A program made the translations under genes and the position numbers. Shown here piece by piece: positions 1 through 11,804 of a stretch of DNA of 32,835 nucleotides. The notes beneath the pieces are model-generated. The model did not search any database. It saw nothing but the letters and a program-made list of their open reading frames with translations, and had not been told where the DNA came from. Every line of letters begins with the position of its first letter. Position 1 is the first letter of the stretch. The DNA is from Bacteroidales bacterium (lineage in GTDB: Bacteria; Bacteroidota; Bacteroidia; Bacteroidales; PWNQ01): the NCBI GenBank assembly GCA_003557725.1, contig PWNQ01000115.1:1-32835 (forward strand), read 5' to 3'.

Positions 1-2
1 CA

Positions 3-227
3 GCATATACCAAAGTGCTGAATGACAGCTGCAGCCCGGTTACGGCTGTGTTTACCAATCATAGTGATGCAAAGAACGGAGAACCGCTGAATAGCATGAG
101 CTTCTTTTGGGATTTTGACAACGGAAACAATTCCCATGCTCAAAATCCATCAACCCATTATGATAGTAGCGGAACTCATACCACAACACTAATAGTCACC
201 AATGGCTATCTATTGAACCTGAATGGT
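3..227 (+). pseudogene. PKD-domain protein fragment (5' end outside window; C-terminus abruptly truncated)
   Basis: Open reading frame runs in from the window edge (AYTKVLNDSCSP...SFFWDFDNGNNSHAQNPSTHYDSSGTHTTTLIVTNGY). FFWDFDNG..S....P.H.Y...GTHT.TL.V.NGY is PKD-like. The frame then reads into the 3' end of the convergent gene and stops (the supplied ORF track ends it at 242). Confidence 0.5.
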
Positions 228-1190
228 TTTCATTTCTCCTGACGGCGTCAATAAGATAATTTGTTTTCTCTCTACAACCTCTACTTTAGTTGGTTCCGGC
301 TTTTCTTCCTTTTCTTCGGGTTTTAGTGAAAACAGGACTTTCATCTCATACATGATCTGTATTCTTGGCTCAAAAACAATGGGATTTAGAGAAAAGTCAA
401 AGTCCTTATCAAAATAGGGTTTGTAATAGTAGGTGGTTTGCTTTTGCACGGCGTTCACATTTGCCCTGTTATCAATGGATATTTTATTGGTGGAAGCCGC
501 CTGATACTGGGTATACATTTCAATGGGATACACCACAGTGAATCCATCGCTGGCTCTCCTGTTATAGTTTGTTATTTCAGTATCCAGTATTTCTGTTTGA
601 TGATTAATCTTTTTTCCCAGCACTTCACGGGCCTTATCCATCAGTTCCTGCTTTTTAGATTCCAGGTCATAAGCAAAATAGTCTACCCGGACCAGATCAT
701 AAATCTCTGACCCGGCGGCCACGTTAATTATGCCATTTAGCTTCTGCGGGTCTCCATATCGTATGTGAATGTTCTTTTTCACCTCGAAGCCTTTGGGGAC
801 TTCATTATACGTTGTTTTACTGAATATTTTGTTGACCACCTCCACCTCGTAAATGGGCACAAATGAGATCATGTCTATATAAGCTGACATGTCGGCATCT
901 TGTTCGCAATAATCGATCAGTGGTTGAAGCCTTTTGTCAATTAGTTCGTTCACTTCCCCGGCGGATTTTCCGGATTGTTTAACACTAAAGATGGCCACAT
1001 AATTTTGGGCTTTTACATTACTGATCCCTCTCACCGTGATAATAAAATCATCGCCCCGGGGATGGGGGACCTGAACTACATTTTGTGGCAAATGAATCCG
1101 GTGCTGATAGTTGGCGTTCCCCATAACCTGTCCAGACATTTTGCTGATCATCAGCATCATAATTGCTGTAAATAGAATTTGTTTTTTCAT
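210..1190 (-). CDS. Secreted SIMPL-domain (DUF541)-like protein
   Basis: 326 aa ORF; signal peptide MKKQILFTAIMMLMISKMSGQ; IITVRGISNVKAQNYVAIFSVKQSGKSAGEVNELIDKRL resembles the SIMPL pattern. Confidence 0.65.
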   Translation of the reverse strand: MKKQILFTAIMMLMISKMSGQVMGNANYQHRIHLPQNVVQVPHPRGDDFIITVRGISNVKAQNYVAIFSVKQSGKSAGEVNELIDKRLQPLIDYCEQDADMSAYIDMISFVPIYEVEVVNKIFSKTTYNEVPKGFEVKKNIHIRYGDPQKLNGIINVAAGSEIYDLVRVDYFAYDLESKKQELMDKAREVLGKKINHQTEILDTEITNYNRRASDGFTVVYPIEMYTQYQAASTNKISIDNRANVNAVQKQTTYYYKPYFDKDFDFSLNPIVFEPRIQIMYEMKVLFSLKPEEKEEKPEPTKVEVVERKQIILLTPSGEMKTIQVQ

Positions 1191-1386
1191 CTTTCTTTGT
1201 TTTTAAATTTGCTGCTAAAGTATGCGCTCAAAAAAGGATACTAAATGCACAATTAGGCTAACCTCATAATGAATGAGCATGAGGCCGGATTCATTGAGGG
1301 AAGCTGCGATTTATTGAAATTTTTCTCCGGCATTTCAGGCAGCTATAATAATAATTATCGTAGCTTCGCCCATCAAAAGAAAGTGG

Positions 1387-3354
1387 ATGCAACGCATTAA
1401 AGCACTATTGGTATTCTTGTTACTGGCACTTAATCTGACGGTTGTTGCCCAGGTATCCAATACGTATGTTAGAAAAAAATTAGAGCTCTCCCCGGATGAG
1501 CTTTCTATCCCACTCCTGTTGGATTCAGCACAAAAGACCTTAGCCATCGACGGGAATACCACCTTTAAGCTTTTGGAGCAAGCCTATTTTCTGAGCCTTC
1601 AGCAAGCAGGTAAAAACCAGCAACATCTTGTCCTTAAGGCACTGGGCGATTACTACAGCTATTACGATCAGCATGATCTGGCGGCCCTTAACTATAAGAA
1701 CAGTTTAAATGCCATGCCCCGGACAAGGAATAAATCTGAACTGCTGTTGCTCGCGGTAGCCCAATATTTAAAAGCAGAGGAGTACCGGACTGCCATTGGT
1801 TTATTAACCTCCAACAGGGGCGTTTTTTCCCCCGAACAGCAGGCCACCTCATTTCAATATCTCGGAGACATCTACAAAGAACTGAGCCAGCCAGACAGTG
1901 CACTATTCTACTATAGCAAAGCACAGCCCCTTCTAAAAAATGCCGGTGAGGGGAGAAACCTATTATCATTAAATCTCAAAATGGCAGAAGTGCATGGCAT
2001 GCAAGGTAATAATAATCTACAGCAAGCATTTATCAAGTCGGTAACGGAGGTAGATACTGCCCCTTCCGACCTTATTATGAAAGCCTATGCACAGTTAGCA
2101 GACTATCATAAAGCATCCAACAACCGGGATCTTGAGATCTCCATCCGCCAAAAGTTGATAATAATGCTGGAAAAAGCAGCGAAAACCAACCGGTTTGAAG
2201 ATAAAACCATTGAAAGCAAGCTGATAAAAGAAAAAATAGCGCTTGCCGGTATTTACAATGACCTCAAGCGATACCGTCAGGCCCTGGATCTGTTAAAAAC
2301 CCTTCAGGCATCAGGAAATAATAACAGGGAGGTTCTCGAACTCCAAAAAGAGGTGGTGAAAGCCAGGTCGGAGGCCTACCTCAATATGGGCCAGAAGGAA
2401 AATGCCCTGGAGAACTATGAGCAATACACCACCATTTTAGCTCAACTATATGAAGAATCAGAAATTGAATATCAAAATATTAAAGAATTAAACCGGCAGC
2501 TACAGCAACAACAGGGGCGATTAGATTTTCTGGAAAAAGACAAAAGCATATACGATGCTGAGGTGCAAGCCATCACACAGGAGAAGAAAGTCCAGCAACA
2601 AAAGATTCAATACCAACGCTGGTCTATTTTTTCTCTTGTAATTGCACTCCTGCTTTTGGCAATAGTGCTTATTCTGCTTACCGCCAGGGCACGAATTCAG
2701 CGACAGCATAATGACTACCTGGCCTTAAAATCCTTACGATCCCAGATAAACCCCCATTTTATTTTTAATTCACTGAACTCTTTGAATCATTATTTTGTAA
2801 AAAATGATGAAGTGAGTGCCAACAAATACCTGTCCGGGTTTTCCAGGCTGATGAGAAATGTGCTGAATCAAGCTGAGCAAGACTTTATCCCGCTGGAAAA
2901 AGAACTGGATATTCTGGAAAACTATCTAAAAATGGAAAAGCTCCGGTTTCCCAAAACATTTGAGTATGCCATCGAAGTACACAAAGAAGTGAGGCCCCGC
3001 AACTTCTTCATTCCCCCCATGCTGGTCCAGCCACATATTGAGAATGCCATTTGGCACGGGTTACGTTATAAAAAAGACCTAGGAAACCTATGGGTAGATT
3101 TTTCTATGGATGATGACCTGCTGAAGGTGACCATCTGCGATAACGGAATCGGAAGGGAGCGATCGGAGATACTGAAAACGGAAAATCAGAACAGAAAAAA
3201 ATCGCACGGAATGGAAATAACACAAAAGCGCCTGGCATTATTAAGTAAAATTTATAAAAAAAGAGTGCGGCAGCAGGTGTCTGATTTATATAATAACGGC
3301 GAAGGCACCCGGGTTGAAATATGGATTCCCCGGCTTGCTCACCAAAATAACTGA
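1387..3354 (+). CDS. TPR-containing LytS-type sensor histidine kinase
   Basis: 655 aa; signal peptide, TPR-like repeats, coiled coil, TM segment, then LRSQINPHFIFNSLNSLNHY and DNGIGRERSE typical of His_kinase (PF06580)/HATPase. Confidence 0.92.
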   Translation: MQRIKALLVFLLLALNLTVVAQVSNTYVRKKLELSPDELSIPLLLDSAQKTLAIDGNTTFKLLEQAYFLSLQQAGKNQQHLVLKALGDYYSYYDQHDLAALNYKNSLNAMPRTRNKSELLLLAVAQYLKAEEYRTAIGLLTSNRGVFSPEQQATSFQYLGDIYKELSQPDSALFYYSKAQPLLKNAGEGRNLLSLNLKMAEVHGMQGNNNLQQAFIKSVTEVDTAPSDLIMKAYAQLADYHKASNNRDLEISIRQKLIIMLEKAAKTNRFEDKTIESKLIKEKIALAGIYNDLKRYRQALDLLKTLQASGNNNREVLELQKEVVKARSEAYLNMGQKENALENYEQYTTILAQLYEESEIEYQNIKELNRQLQQQQGRLDFLEKDKSIYDAEVQAITQEKKVQQQKIQYQRWSIFSLVIALLLLAIVLILLTARARIQRQHNDYLALKSLRSQINPHFIFNSLNSLNHYFVKNDEVSANKYLSGFSRLMRNVLNQAEQDFIPLEKELDILENYLKMEKLRFPKTFEYAIEVHKEVRPRNFFIPPMLVQPHIENAIWHGLRYKKDLGNLWVDFSMDDDLLKVTICDNGIGRERSEILKTENQNRKKSHGMEITQKRLALLSKIYKKRVRQQVSDLYNNGEGTRVEIWIPRLAHQNN

Positions 3355-3364
3355 TACATAGACC

Positions 3365-4117
3365 ATGGAGCAAATTAAAGCCATCATAGTAGAAGATGAA
3401 ATCCCCGCCAGGGAAACCCTGGTGCATTATCTGAAAAAGTATTGCCCTATAGTGGATGTGGTGGATACTGCTTCAGATGCTAATGAGGCCATTGAAAAAT
3501 TACGGAAACAACCTGTTGACCTGGTCTTCCTTGATGTGGAGCTTCCGTTTGGAAATGCCTTTGATGTCCTGGATAAAATCGGAGCTATTCCCTTCGAAAC
3601 CATATTTATTACAGCTTATGAACAATACGCCATCGACGCCTTAAACCATAATGTGGCGCATTATATATTGAAACCCATTGATATTGAAGAATTGATCAAA
3701 GGAGTAAACAAGGTAAAACTTCACATTAATAACCGTAAAAATCAGCTAAGAAAAGAGGAAAACAGCAATAAAGAGAGAAACTACAGGGCTATACAGAGCA
3801 GGAAGTTTGTTTTTCCCCATGTTAATGGGTTTGATCTGATAGAAATTGGAAACATTGTCAGTTGCAAAGCCGACAATAATTATACAGAGTTTATTCTGCT
3901 GGATGGAAGCAAGAAGATTATCAGCAAAACTTTAAAGACCATACAGCAACAGTTGCAGGATTATGGGTTCCTTCGGGTCCACAAAAAGTACCTGGTTAAC
4001 CTTGAGCATATTGTTTCTTATCAAAAAGGGAACCCGGGACAACTCACCATGGTTAATCAGTCCGGTATAGCGGTCACATCATCCGGCAAAGCTTTATTGC
4101 TTAATACTTTAAAATAA
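3365..4117 (+). CDS. LytTR-family response regulator
   Basis: 250 aa; receiver (VEDEIPAR, VFLDVELPFG, FITAYEQYAIDAL, ILKPID) plus a LytTR-type C-terminus (CKADNNYTEFILLDGSKKIISKTLKTIQQQL..FLRVHKKYLVNLEHI); 10 nt after the kinase stop. Confidence 0.93.
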   Translation: MEQIKAIIVEDEIPARETLVHYLKKYCPIVDVVDTASDANEAIEKLRKQPVDLVFLDVELPFGNAFDVLDKIGAIPFETIFITAYEQYAIDALNHNVAHYILKPIDIEELIKGVNKVKLHINNRKNQLRKEENSNKERNYRAIQSRKFVFPHVNGFDLIEIGNIVSCKADNNYTEFILLDGSKKIISKTLKTIQQQLQDYGFLRVHKKYLVNLEHIVSYQKGNPGQLTMVNQSGIAVTSSGKALLLNTLK

Positions 4118-4281
4118 CACCCCTGTATATTTTTACAACAGGGTAAACCCAATGGGTTTTCCTCCTCAGGAAATGGTAATGATAAATGCTGCACCGGAAA
4201 AGTGCAAATTGTTATTCACCGATTACAGTATTCCAGGTTGAACCAAAGACAGAAATCTTACAGTAAAGCGGTTTTTAATTG

Positions 4282-4355
<74 letters not shown>

Positions 4356-4612
4356 TATATTCCTTCCCCGCCAGCAGTGTTCTTTCAGCGCAAAAATACT
4401 GCTTTTTCCCAGCTCACACATCACTTGAGAAAAAAACTTTCTATCGCCGCCAGCAGGGATAAAGGGGGTTAGTAACAAAATGCATTTCATACCGCCGGCA
4501 CATGCGGCAGACGCATGAAAATTGACTATTTTTGTCCCTTGAAATACTGGTTTTTAACGTTTTTGTTATCACAAGCATCAACAAAACCGGTCATTAAACT
4601 GTTACCATAAGC

Positions 4613-5449
4613 ATGATTCCATATAATTTTCACATTCATTCTACCTTTAGCGATGGTAGCTCACCGTTGTGGCAAATCTTACAGAAAGCTGCCCGGGAAG
4701 GGTTTACACATATTGCTGCCACCGACCATGGGCCTCTGCCCTTTGAAAACGAGTGGAGCATTGGTCAATCGGACCGAAAGGACTACATCCGTGTCATTGA
4801 TGAGCAGCGGGAGTTGTTGCCGGATGTCCAAATATTTCGTGGGCTTGAGATGGATTATATCCCGGGCACTTCACGTAATTTTGATGAACTGAAAGACCTT
4901 TGGCAGTTGGATTTCAAAATGGGCAGTGTCCATCTGGTAAAGCAACCGGAAAGTGGCAAGCTGTGGTTTATCGATGGCCCGGTGGCCAACTATGACAACG
5001 GTCTGGAGCGGTTTTTCCGGTCTGATATTGTACAGGCAGTAAAAACCTATTACCATCAGATCAACCAAATGCTGCGCACTCAAAAGCCGGATATTTTGGG
5101 GCATGTAGACAAGATTCGCATGAACAACATGGACCGGTTTTTCAATGAGTCGGACAGTTGGTATCAAGACTTGCTGGAAGAGTGCTTAGACACCGCCCGC
5201 CAGTCCAAAACCATCGTAGAAGTGAACCCCAGAGGGTTTTATAAAGGCAAAACTTCCGATTTGTTCCCATCCATGCGGGGTCTGGAGATCATCAGTCACA
5301 TGGACATTCCGGTGATGATCAACACAGATGCCCATGGGCTGGACGAGTTATCCGCCGGTCAGGATGAGGCGGTAAAACAGCTAAAGGCCGTCGGCATCAG
5401 GTCGGTAAAATATCTTACCCGCTCCGGGTGGGAAGACCATGAGCTATAG
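4613..5449 (+). CDS. PHP-domain phosphoesterase (HisJ-type histidinol-phosphatase-like)
   Basis: 278 aa; FHIHSTFSDGSSP, AATDHGP, GLEMDYIPG, GSVHLV, ILGHVDKIR, VEVNPRGFYKG, INTDAHG metal-binding motifs. Confidence 0.88.
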   Translation: MIPYNFHIHSTFSDGSSPLWQILQKAAREGFTHIAATDHGPLPFENEWSIGQSDRKDYIRVIDEQRELLPDVQIFRGLEMDYIPGTSRNFDELKDLWQLDFKMGSVHLVKQPESGKLWFIDGPVANYDNGLERFFRSDIVQAVKTYYHQINQMLRTQKPDILGHVDKIRMNNMDRFFNESDSWYQDLLEECLDTARQSKTIVEVNPRGFYKGKTSDLFPSMRGLEIISHMDIPVMINTDAHGLDELSAGQDEAVKQLKAVGIRSVKYLTRSGWEDHEL

Positions 5450-5455
5450 GCCATA

Positions 5456-5920
5456 TCACTGTTCTCCCTTATAGTCCATCCTAAAATGCTGTATGTCTGC
5501 TTCCTCAAAGGGACCTCCCACCTTTTGGAAGCCTGCCCGTTCATAAAATGGCACTACTGCCTCTTGAGCATTCAGGTAAATCGTATGCGGATATCCTTTC
5601 AGGTCGTCCATGACCCATTTCAACAGCATGCTTCCTGCGCCCCGACTTCGGTATTGAGGTAACACGGCAAACCGTTCCAGCTTAACCCCTTCCCTGGTAT
5701 CTCGCCGCCGTGCGGTTCCTATATATTTTCCATCCAACATAAGGAGGTAGTGCAGGGCTTCCCGGTCGTGGCAGTCCTTCTCCAGTTCGGGAGGGACCTT
5801 CTGCCCTTCAATAAAAACCTTCTCCCGGATATTAAAGGCTGCTTCCAGTAGTGCCTTGTGGTCTGCCCGGAATTTTTTTACCGTCAAGTAATCCATAGGT
5901 ATAGTTATCTCAATTAACAA
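5456..5920 (-). CDS. GNAT family N-acetyltransferase
   Basis: 154 aa; VFIEGQKVPPELEKDCHDREALHYLLMLDGKYIGTARRR...LERFAVLPQYRSRGAGSMLLKWVM...YLNAQEAVVPFYERAGFQKVG. Confidence 0.92.
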   Translation of the reverse strand: MLIEITIPMDYLTVKKFRADHKALLEAAFNIREKVFIEGQKVPPELEKDCHDREALHYLLMLDGKYIGTARRRDTREGVKLERFAVLPQYRSRGAGSMLLKWVMDDLKGYPHTIYLNAQEAVVPFYERAGFQKVGGPFEEADIQHFRMDYKGEQ

Positions 5921-5942
5921 TTAAGTGTGTCCGGGCCTGCTG

Positions 5943-6557
5943 TCAGGACACGATCTGAAACAGGCCAAACATAAATCCCAGTCCGGTAAGAAATCCGGTA
6001 TACACCTGGGCGGGTGTATGCACTTCCAGTTTGAGCCTGGCAAAGCCGGTCAGGCCGGCGGCCATGACTATCAGATAAACAAACACCGGATTGACACCCA
6101 GGCTATAAGGCGACAGGGCAATAAACATCCCGGCCAGTGCCCCCAGGGCCATCATATGGATGCTGATCTTCCAAAACTTGTTGATGATAATGGCAATTAC
6201 CACCAGCAGAGTAGCTCCCAGCAAGAACAAGTTATAGTATCCGGGTATGCCGAACGAGCGTATCATGTTGTATGTCATATAGTAAGCAAACCCTGTGCCC
6301 AGGAATGGCAGGATTCGTTCTTTCCGATTTTCCAGGCGCAGGGAGCTGATCATGTTCACGCTTCTAAGCAGCAGTATAATCAATGCGGGCACAAATACAG
6401 TCATTAGCAGAATGACCCCCACGATCACCCAGCGTGCCTGTCCGGTAAGCAGGATGGAGAAGTATCCGTCAAAGTTGAGCAGGATCAGTGTACCATAAAG
6501 TGGCATGAGCACCGGTTGGAACACCCAGGATATGATTTCCGCCAGCTTCCTTTCCAT
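5943..6557 (-). CDS. PAP2-like multi-pass membrane protein
   Basis: 204 aa hydrophobic protein; C-terminal SIHMMALGALAGM...LKLEVHTPAQVYTGFLTGLGFMFGLF resembles the C-terminal PAP2 superfamily motif region. Confidence 0.6.
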   Translation of the reverse strand: MERKLAEIISWVFQPVLMPLYGTLILLNFDGYFSILLTGQARWVIVGVILLMTVFVPALIILLLRSVNMISSLRLENRKERILPFLGTGFAYYMTYNMIRSFGIPGYYNLFLLGATLLVVIAIIINKFWKISIHMMALGALAGMFIALSPYSLGVNPVFVYLIVMAAGLTGFARLKLEVHTPAQVYTGFLTGLGFMFGLFQIVS

Positions 6558-6567
6558 ATTTACTGTT

Positions 6568-8016
6568 TCAGATTTCTTTTCTCAGGCGTGCCACGGGGAC
6601 ATTCAGTTGCTCCCGGTACTTGGCCACGGTTCGTCGTGCGATGTTATACCCTCTTTCTTTCAGCAGCTTAGACAGGTGTTCATCGGTGAGGGGTTTTTGT
6701 TTGCATTCCTCCTGTATCAGGTCTTGCATAATCTTTTTCACTTCGCGGGAGGACACTTCTTCTCCGCTTTGTGTCTGCATGGATTCGGAGAAAAAGCTTT
6801 TAAGCAGGAAGGTTCCGAAAGGGGTTTGCACGTATTTACTGTTAGCCACCCTGGAGATGGTGGATATGTCCAGGTTCACTATTTCAGCGATATCTTTCAG
6901 GATCATAGGTCTAAGCTTGGCTTCATCCCCCTGGAGGAAGTATTGTTCCTGATATTTCATTATGGCCTCCATGGTGGTGTACAGTGTATTTTGCCTTTGA
7001 CGAATGGCATCGATAAACCATTTTGCCGAGTCGATTTTTTGTTTCACAAAAAGGATGGCATCCTTATCCTTTCGGGTTTTGCTTCCCTTTTTGCCCGAGT
7101 AAGCTTTGAGCATCTCCTGATAGGTGGAGTTAATCCGCAATTCGGGCATATTTCGTTGATTTAGTTGGAGGTTTAGCCGGCCGTTATCGATGGTAATGAT
7201 AAAGTCGGGGATGATGTATTGGTTTGGTCTGGCCGTTGCGGAAAGGGAGTTCCCCGGCTTGGGGTTTAGCTTTAGTATTTCATCTATGGCCCTTTTCAGC
7301 TGTTCCTGTGTGATGCCAGCTCGTTTGATAATCTTAGAATAGTGCTTTTTAGTGAGTGCTTCAAAGTATTCATGGACGATATGGCGTGCATGTTTCACCC
7401 TTTCGTCGTGGTTTTCCTTACGCAGGAGTTGCAGGCTCAGGCATTCTTTCAGGTCTCTGGCTCCCACTCCTGGGGGATCCAGGCTTTGCACTACCGAAAG
7501 GACCTTTTCAATATCCTCCAGTTGCACCTTCATATTCAGGGAGAAGGCAAAGTCATCCACCATGGCTTCAGTGCTTCGTTTCAGGTATCCTGAGTCGTCC
7601 AGGTTTCCGATGATCATCCGGGCAATTTCAAACTCATACTCATTTAAGGCATACAATGCCAGTTGCTCTTCCAGCATTTCATGAAATGTAACCCCTGCGG
7701 CATAGGGTATCTGCTTATCCTCCTGCTCTCCCTGTCCGGAATGTTCTCCATAACCATATGCGGGGGTGTCTTCATCATCCAGATAGTCGCTAATATCAAA
7801 CTCCTCATTATCGCCCTGGTCGTTTTCTTCATAAGACTCTTCTTCCGCGTCCTGATTATTATCTTCGCTATATTCTTCCAGGGCGGGATTTTCTTCAATC
7901 TCTTGTTTGATCCGCTGCTCCATAGCTGCCGTAGGCACCTGCAACAACTTCATCAGCTGGATCTGCTGCGGCGACAACCTTTGTAATAGCTTCTGTTGTA
8001 ACTGTTGGCTTAACAT
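6568..8016 (-). CDS. rpoN: RNA polymerase sigma-54 factor
   Basis: 482 aa; N-terminal Q-rich QQLQQKLLQRLSPQQIQLMKLLQVP...EQRIKQEIEENPALEE; RpoN box ARRTVAKYREQLNVPVARLRKEI at the C-terminus. Confidence 0.97.
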   Translation of the reverse strand: MLSQQLQQKLLQRLSPQQIQLMKLLQVPTAAMEQRIKQEIEENPALEEYSEDNNQDAEEESYEENDQGDNEEFDISDYLDDEDTPAYGYGEHSGQGEQEDKQIPYAAGVTFHEMLEEQLALYALNEYEFEIARMIIGNLDDSGYLKRSTEAMVDDFAFSLNMKVQLEDIEKVLSVVQSLDPPGVGARDLKECLSLQLLRKENHDERVKHARHIVHEYFEALTKKHYSKIIKRAGITQEQLKRAIDEILKLNPKPGNSLSATARPNQYIIPDFIITIDNGRLNLQLNQRNMPELRINSTYQEMLKAYSGKKGSKTRKDKDAILFVKQKIDSAKWFIDAIRQRQNTLYTTMEAIMKYQEQYFLQGDEAKLRPMILKDIAEIVNLDISTISRVANSKYVQTPFGTFLLKSFFSESMQTQSGEEVSSREVKKIMQDLIQEECKQKPLTDEHLSKLLKERGYNIARRTVAKYREQLNVPVARLRKEI

Positions 8017-8122
8017 TTAGGTTAATTAAAATCGCTAATAAATTATGGCTTAAAGATAGTTATTCTATTAACATGGCCCTGATTTTCCGCATATATTCCC
8101 TGGCCGCCGGGTGGGTATTCTG

Positions 8123-9562
<1,440 letters not shown>

Positions 9563-9798
9563 ATGATCATTATTATTCAATACCCGGCATCCGGGAAACC
9601 CCCAAAAAGCTGATTTAAAAGCCCCGCTTCCCGGCCCTGTCCTTTCTGTCAAACAACTTATGACCGGGAAAACCACTTAGCTTACAGCCTTCTCATACCA
9701 GTATATGGTCTTTTATTTCCTTTGCAAATATCGGTATTCTTTATCAAAATACGGGGTATAAAGGCAGGAAAGAATGGTGCCCCTCAGGGCGAGGGTTA

Positions 9799-10512
9799 TC
9801 AAGAGTGCTTTTCCGTGGTGTTGTTTCCATGGATTACTATAACGATCTCTCCTTTGATGGTTGGTCTTTGGGAAAACGTTTCTATGAGGTTGTCCAGGCT
9901 TCCCCTCACATGTTCTTCATGGATTTTACTTATCTCTCTGCACACGCATGCCGGCCGTTGGCTTCCACAGTGGTGGGCCAGTTGTTCCAGTGTTTTTATC
10001 AGCCGGAAGGGAGATTCCATTAATATGGTGGTTACGCTACGTGTTCCCACCTCTTCCAGGCGTTTTTTCCGTCCTTTTTTTCTGGGCAGGAATCCTTCCA
10101 TAAAAAAGCGGTCTGCCGGCAGCCCGGAGGCAGCCAGTGCAGGGATGATGGATGTGGGGCCGGGGAGGCATTCCACCCGGATATGGTCTTTAATAGCCTG
10201 GCGCACCAGTAAAAATCCGGGGTCAGAGATGGCCGGGGTCCCGGCATCCGTGATCAAAGCTATGGTCTCTCCCTGCAATATTCTCTTTATGTGACTATTG
10301 AGCCTCTTATGCTCATTATGTTGATGGTTGGTCTCCACGGGGGTATCCACCTGGTAATGGTTTAGCAGTGTTTTACTCACACGGGTATCTTCGGCCAGGA
10401 TTAGGTCTGCCTGGCGAAGGATCTCCACTGCGCGGTAGGTGATGTCTTTAAGGTTGCCAATGGGTGTTGGCACCAGATACAGCCCCTGGGGCAATTCAGA
10501 ATGCTTTAACAT
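9799..10512 (-). CDS. rsmI: 16S rRNA (cytidine(1402)-2'-O)-methyltransferase
   Basis: 237 aa; LYLVPTPIGNLKDITYRAVEILRQADLILAEDTRVSKTLLNHY, ALITDAGTPAISDPGFLLVRQA, GPTSIIPALAASGLPADRFFMEGFLPRKKGRK. Confidence 0.96.
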   Translation of the reverse strand: MLKHSELPQGLYLVPTPIGNLKDITYRAVEILRQADLILAEDTRVSKTLLNHYQVDTPVETNHQHNEHKRLNSHIKRILQGETIALITDAGTPAISDPGFLLVRQAIKDHIRVECLPGPTSIIPALAASGLPADRFFMEGFLPRKKGRKKRLEEVGTRSVTTILMESPFRLIKTLEQLAHHCGSQRPACVCREISKIHEEHVRGSLDNLIETFSQRPTIKGEIVIVIHGNNTTEKHS

Positions 10513-11776
10513 AGTCTCTGATTAGCCGGAACAGGCCTTCATAGGCGGTGAGGGGTAGCCCTTCAGCCCGGTCATCCGGAGTATGATACTCTCTGTATTC
10601 TTCGCCCATGGTGAAAAAGAAAAAGGCAGGCACCCCTTTCTTGTGGAACGGATAGTGGTCGCTTCTGGCCGATTCCCCCCGGGGTCTGGTTTCTGCCACA
10701 TACTGGTTTTCCTGATTAATCTGTTTGAGCAGCTCAAAGGGTTCCTCCAATAGCGTTCCGTTCACCACGGCCACCCCTTTGCTACCACTACCCAGGAGGT
10801 CCAGGTTCAGAACAAACCTTATGTTATCCAGGGCCACCGGCGGGTGATTAACAAAGTGCCTGGATCCTTTTAGCCCGGCTTCTTCTCCACTGAACAGTAC
10901 AAACATCACCGAATGGGGCGGGCGATTTTCCGGCTGGCTGAAGTAGCGCGCCAGGTCCAGCACAGCCGCCGTACCGCTGGCATTATCATGCGCCCCGCAG
11001 TAACAGGTTTCACTGCCCATGCGGCCCAGATGGTCATAATGGGCCACAATAAGAAAAAAGCTGTCGGGATGAACCGTTCCCGGAACATAACCGTAGATAT
11101 TGGAGGTTTCATAATAGGGACGGTATTCATTTTCCACGTCTACAACGACCTGGTCTGCATCGTTCCAGGAAGAAGCCAGCACATCAAAAACCACGTGGGG
11201 AACAGGGGTTTTGGTGCCGGGAGACTTAGCCCAATAAAGCTTTTCACTCTTATCAAGCACAATATATCCTCCAGCACCAAAAAAGTTTACATACACAATA
11301 TCAGGGATGTTCCCCCGTACCTGTTTACTAAAATCCTGGGGATCAATAACCATTATGTATCCACTCAGGTCTCTGTGCTGCAGATACTGAAAGTCACTCA
11401 GGCTGTTAAAGTGCTCCGGGGTTAGGCGGATGGTTTTGAAAGTGTCTGTTACTCCAGTGGAGTAGGCCCTGACCTGGTAGTCATATCCCGGCTTCATGGT
11501 TTTTTGGCCAGCCACCATTTCCATAGCACCGGGAAAGGTATTTATTGAAAAAGTATATTTTTGCTCATAAGCCCCTTTCACCGGTTTCAGTCCTATCCTT
11601 TGGAATTCTTTAAGCAGGTGTTTTGCCGCCAGCCGGTCCCCGTTATTTACATACCCTCTGCCGTGCATTGATTCAGATGCCAGCGTATCAATCTGCGCCC
11701 TTACATAGTCCAGGTCCTGGGCTGCCAGAGATACTGCAAACAGCGACCCGATAAAAAGTGCGATAATGGTTTTCAT
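10496..11776 (-). CDS. Secreted M28-family metallopeptidase
   Basis: Start at MKTIIALFIGSLFAVSLAAQ (signal peptide); IVAHYDHLGR, GAHDNASGTAAVLDLARYF, FVLFSGEEAGLKGSRHFV, ARSDHYPFHKKGVPAFFFFT. Confidence 0.93.
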   Translation of the reverse strand: MKTIIALFIGSLFAVSLAAQDLDYVRAQIDTLASESMHGRGYVNNGDRLAAKHLLKEFQRIGLKPVKGAYEQKYTFSINTFPGAMEMVAGQKTMKPGYDYQVRAYSTGVTDTFKTIRLTPEHFNSLSDFQYLQHRDLSGYIMVIDPQDFSKQVRGNIPDIVYVNFFGAGGYIVLDKSEKLYWAKSPGTKTPVPHVVFDVLASSWNDADQVVVDVENEYRPYYETSNIYGYVPGTVHPDSFFLIVAHYDHLGRMGSETCYCGAHDNASGTAAVLDLARYFSQPENRPPHSVMFVLFSGEEAGLKGSRHFVNHPPVALDNIRFVLNLDLLGSGSKGVAVVNGTLLEEPFELLKQINQENQYVAETRPRGESARSDHYPFHKKGVPAFFFFTMGEEYREYHTPDDRAEGLPLTAYEGLFRLIRDYVKAF

Positions 11777-11804
11777 AGGCTTATATTTATAAGATATTAT
11801 TTTC

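Noticed and set aside
6505-7164. 219-aa plus-strand ORF antisense to rpoN
   Set aside because: Lies inside a confidently identified CDS on the other strand; composition is that of a reverse-complement shadow ORF.
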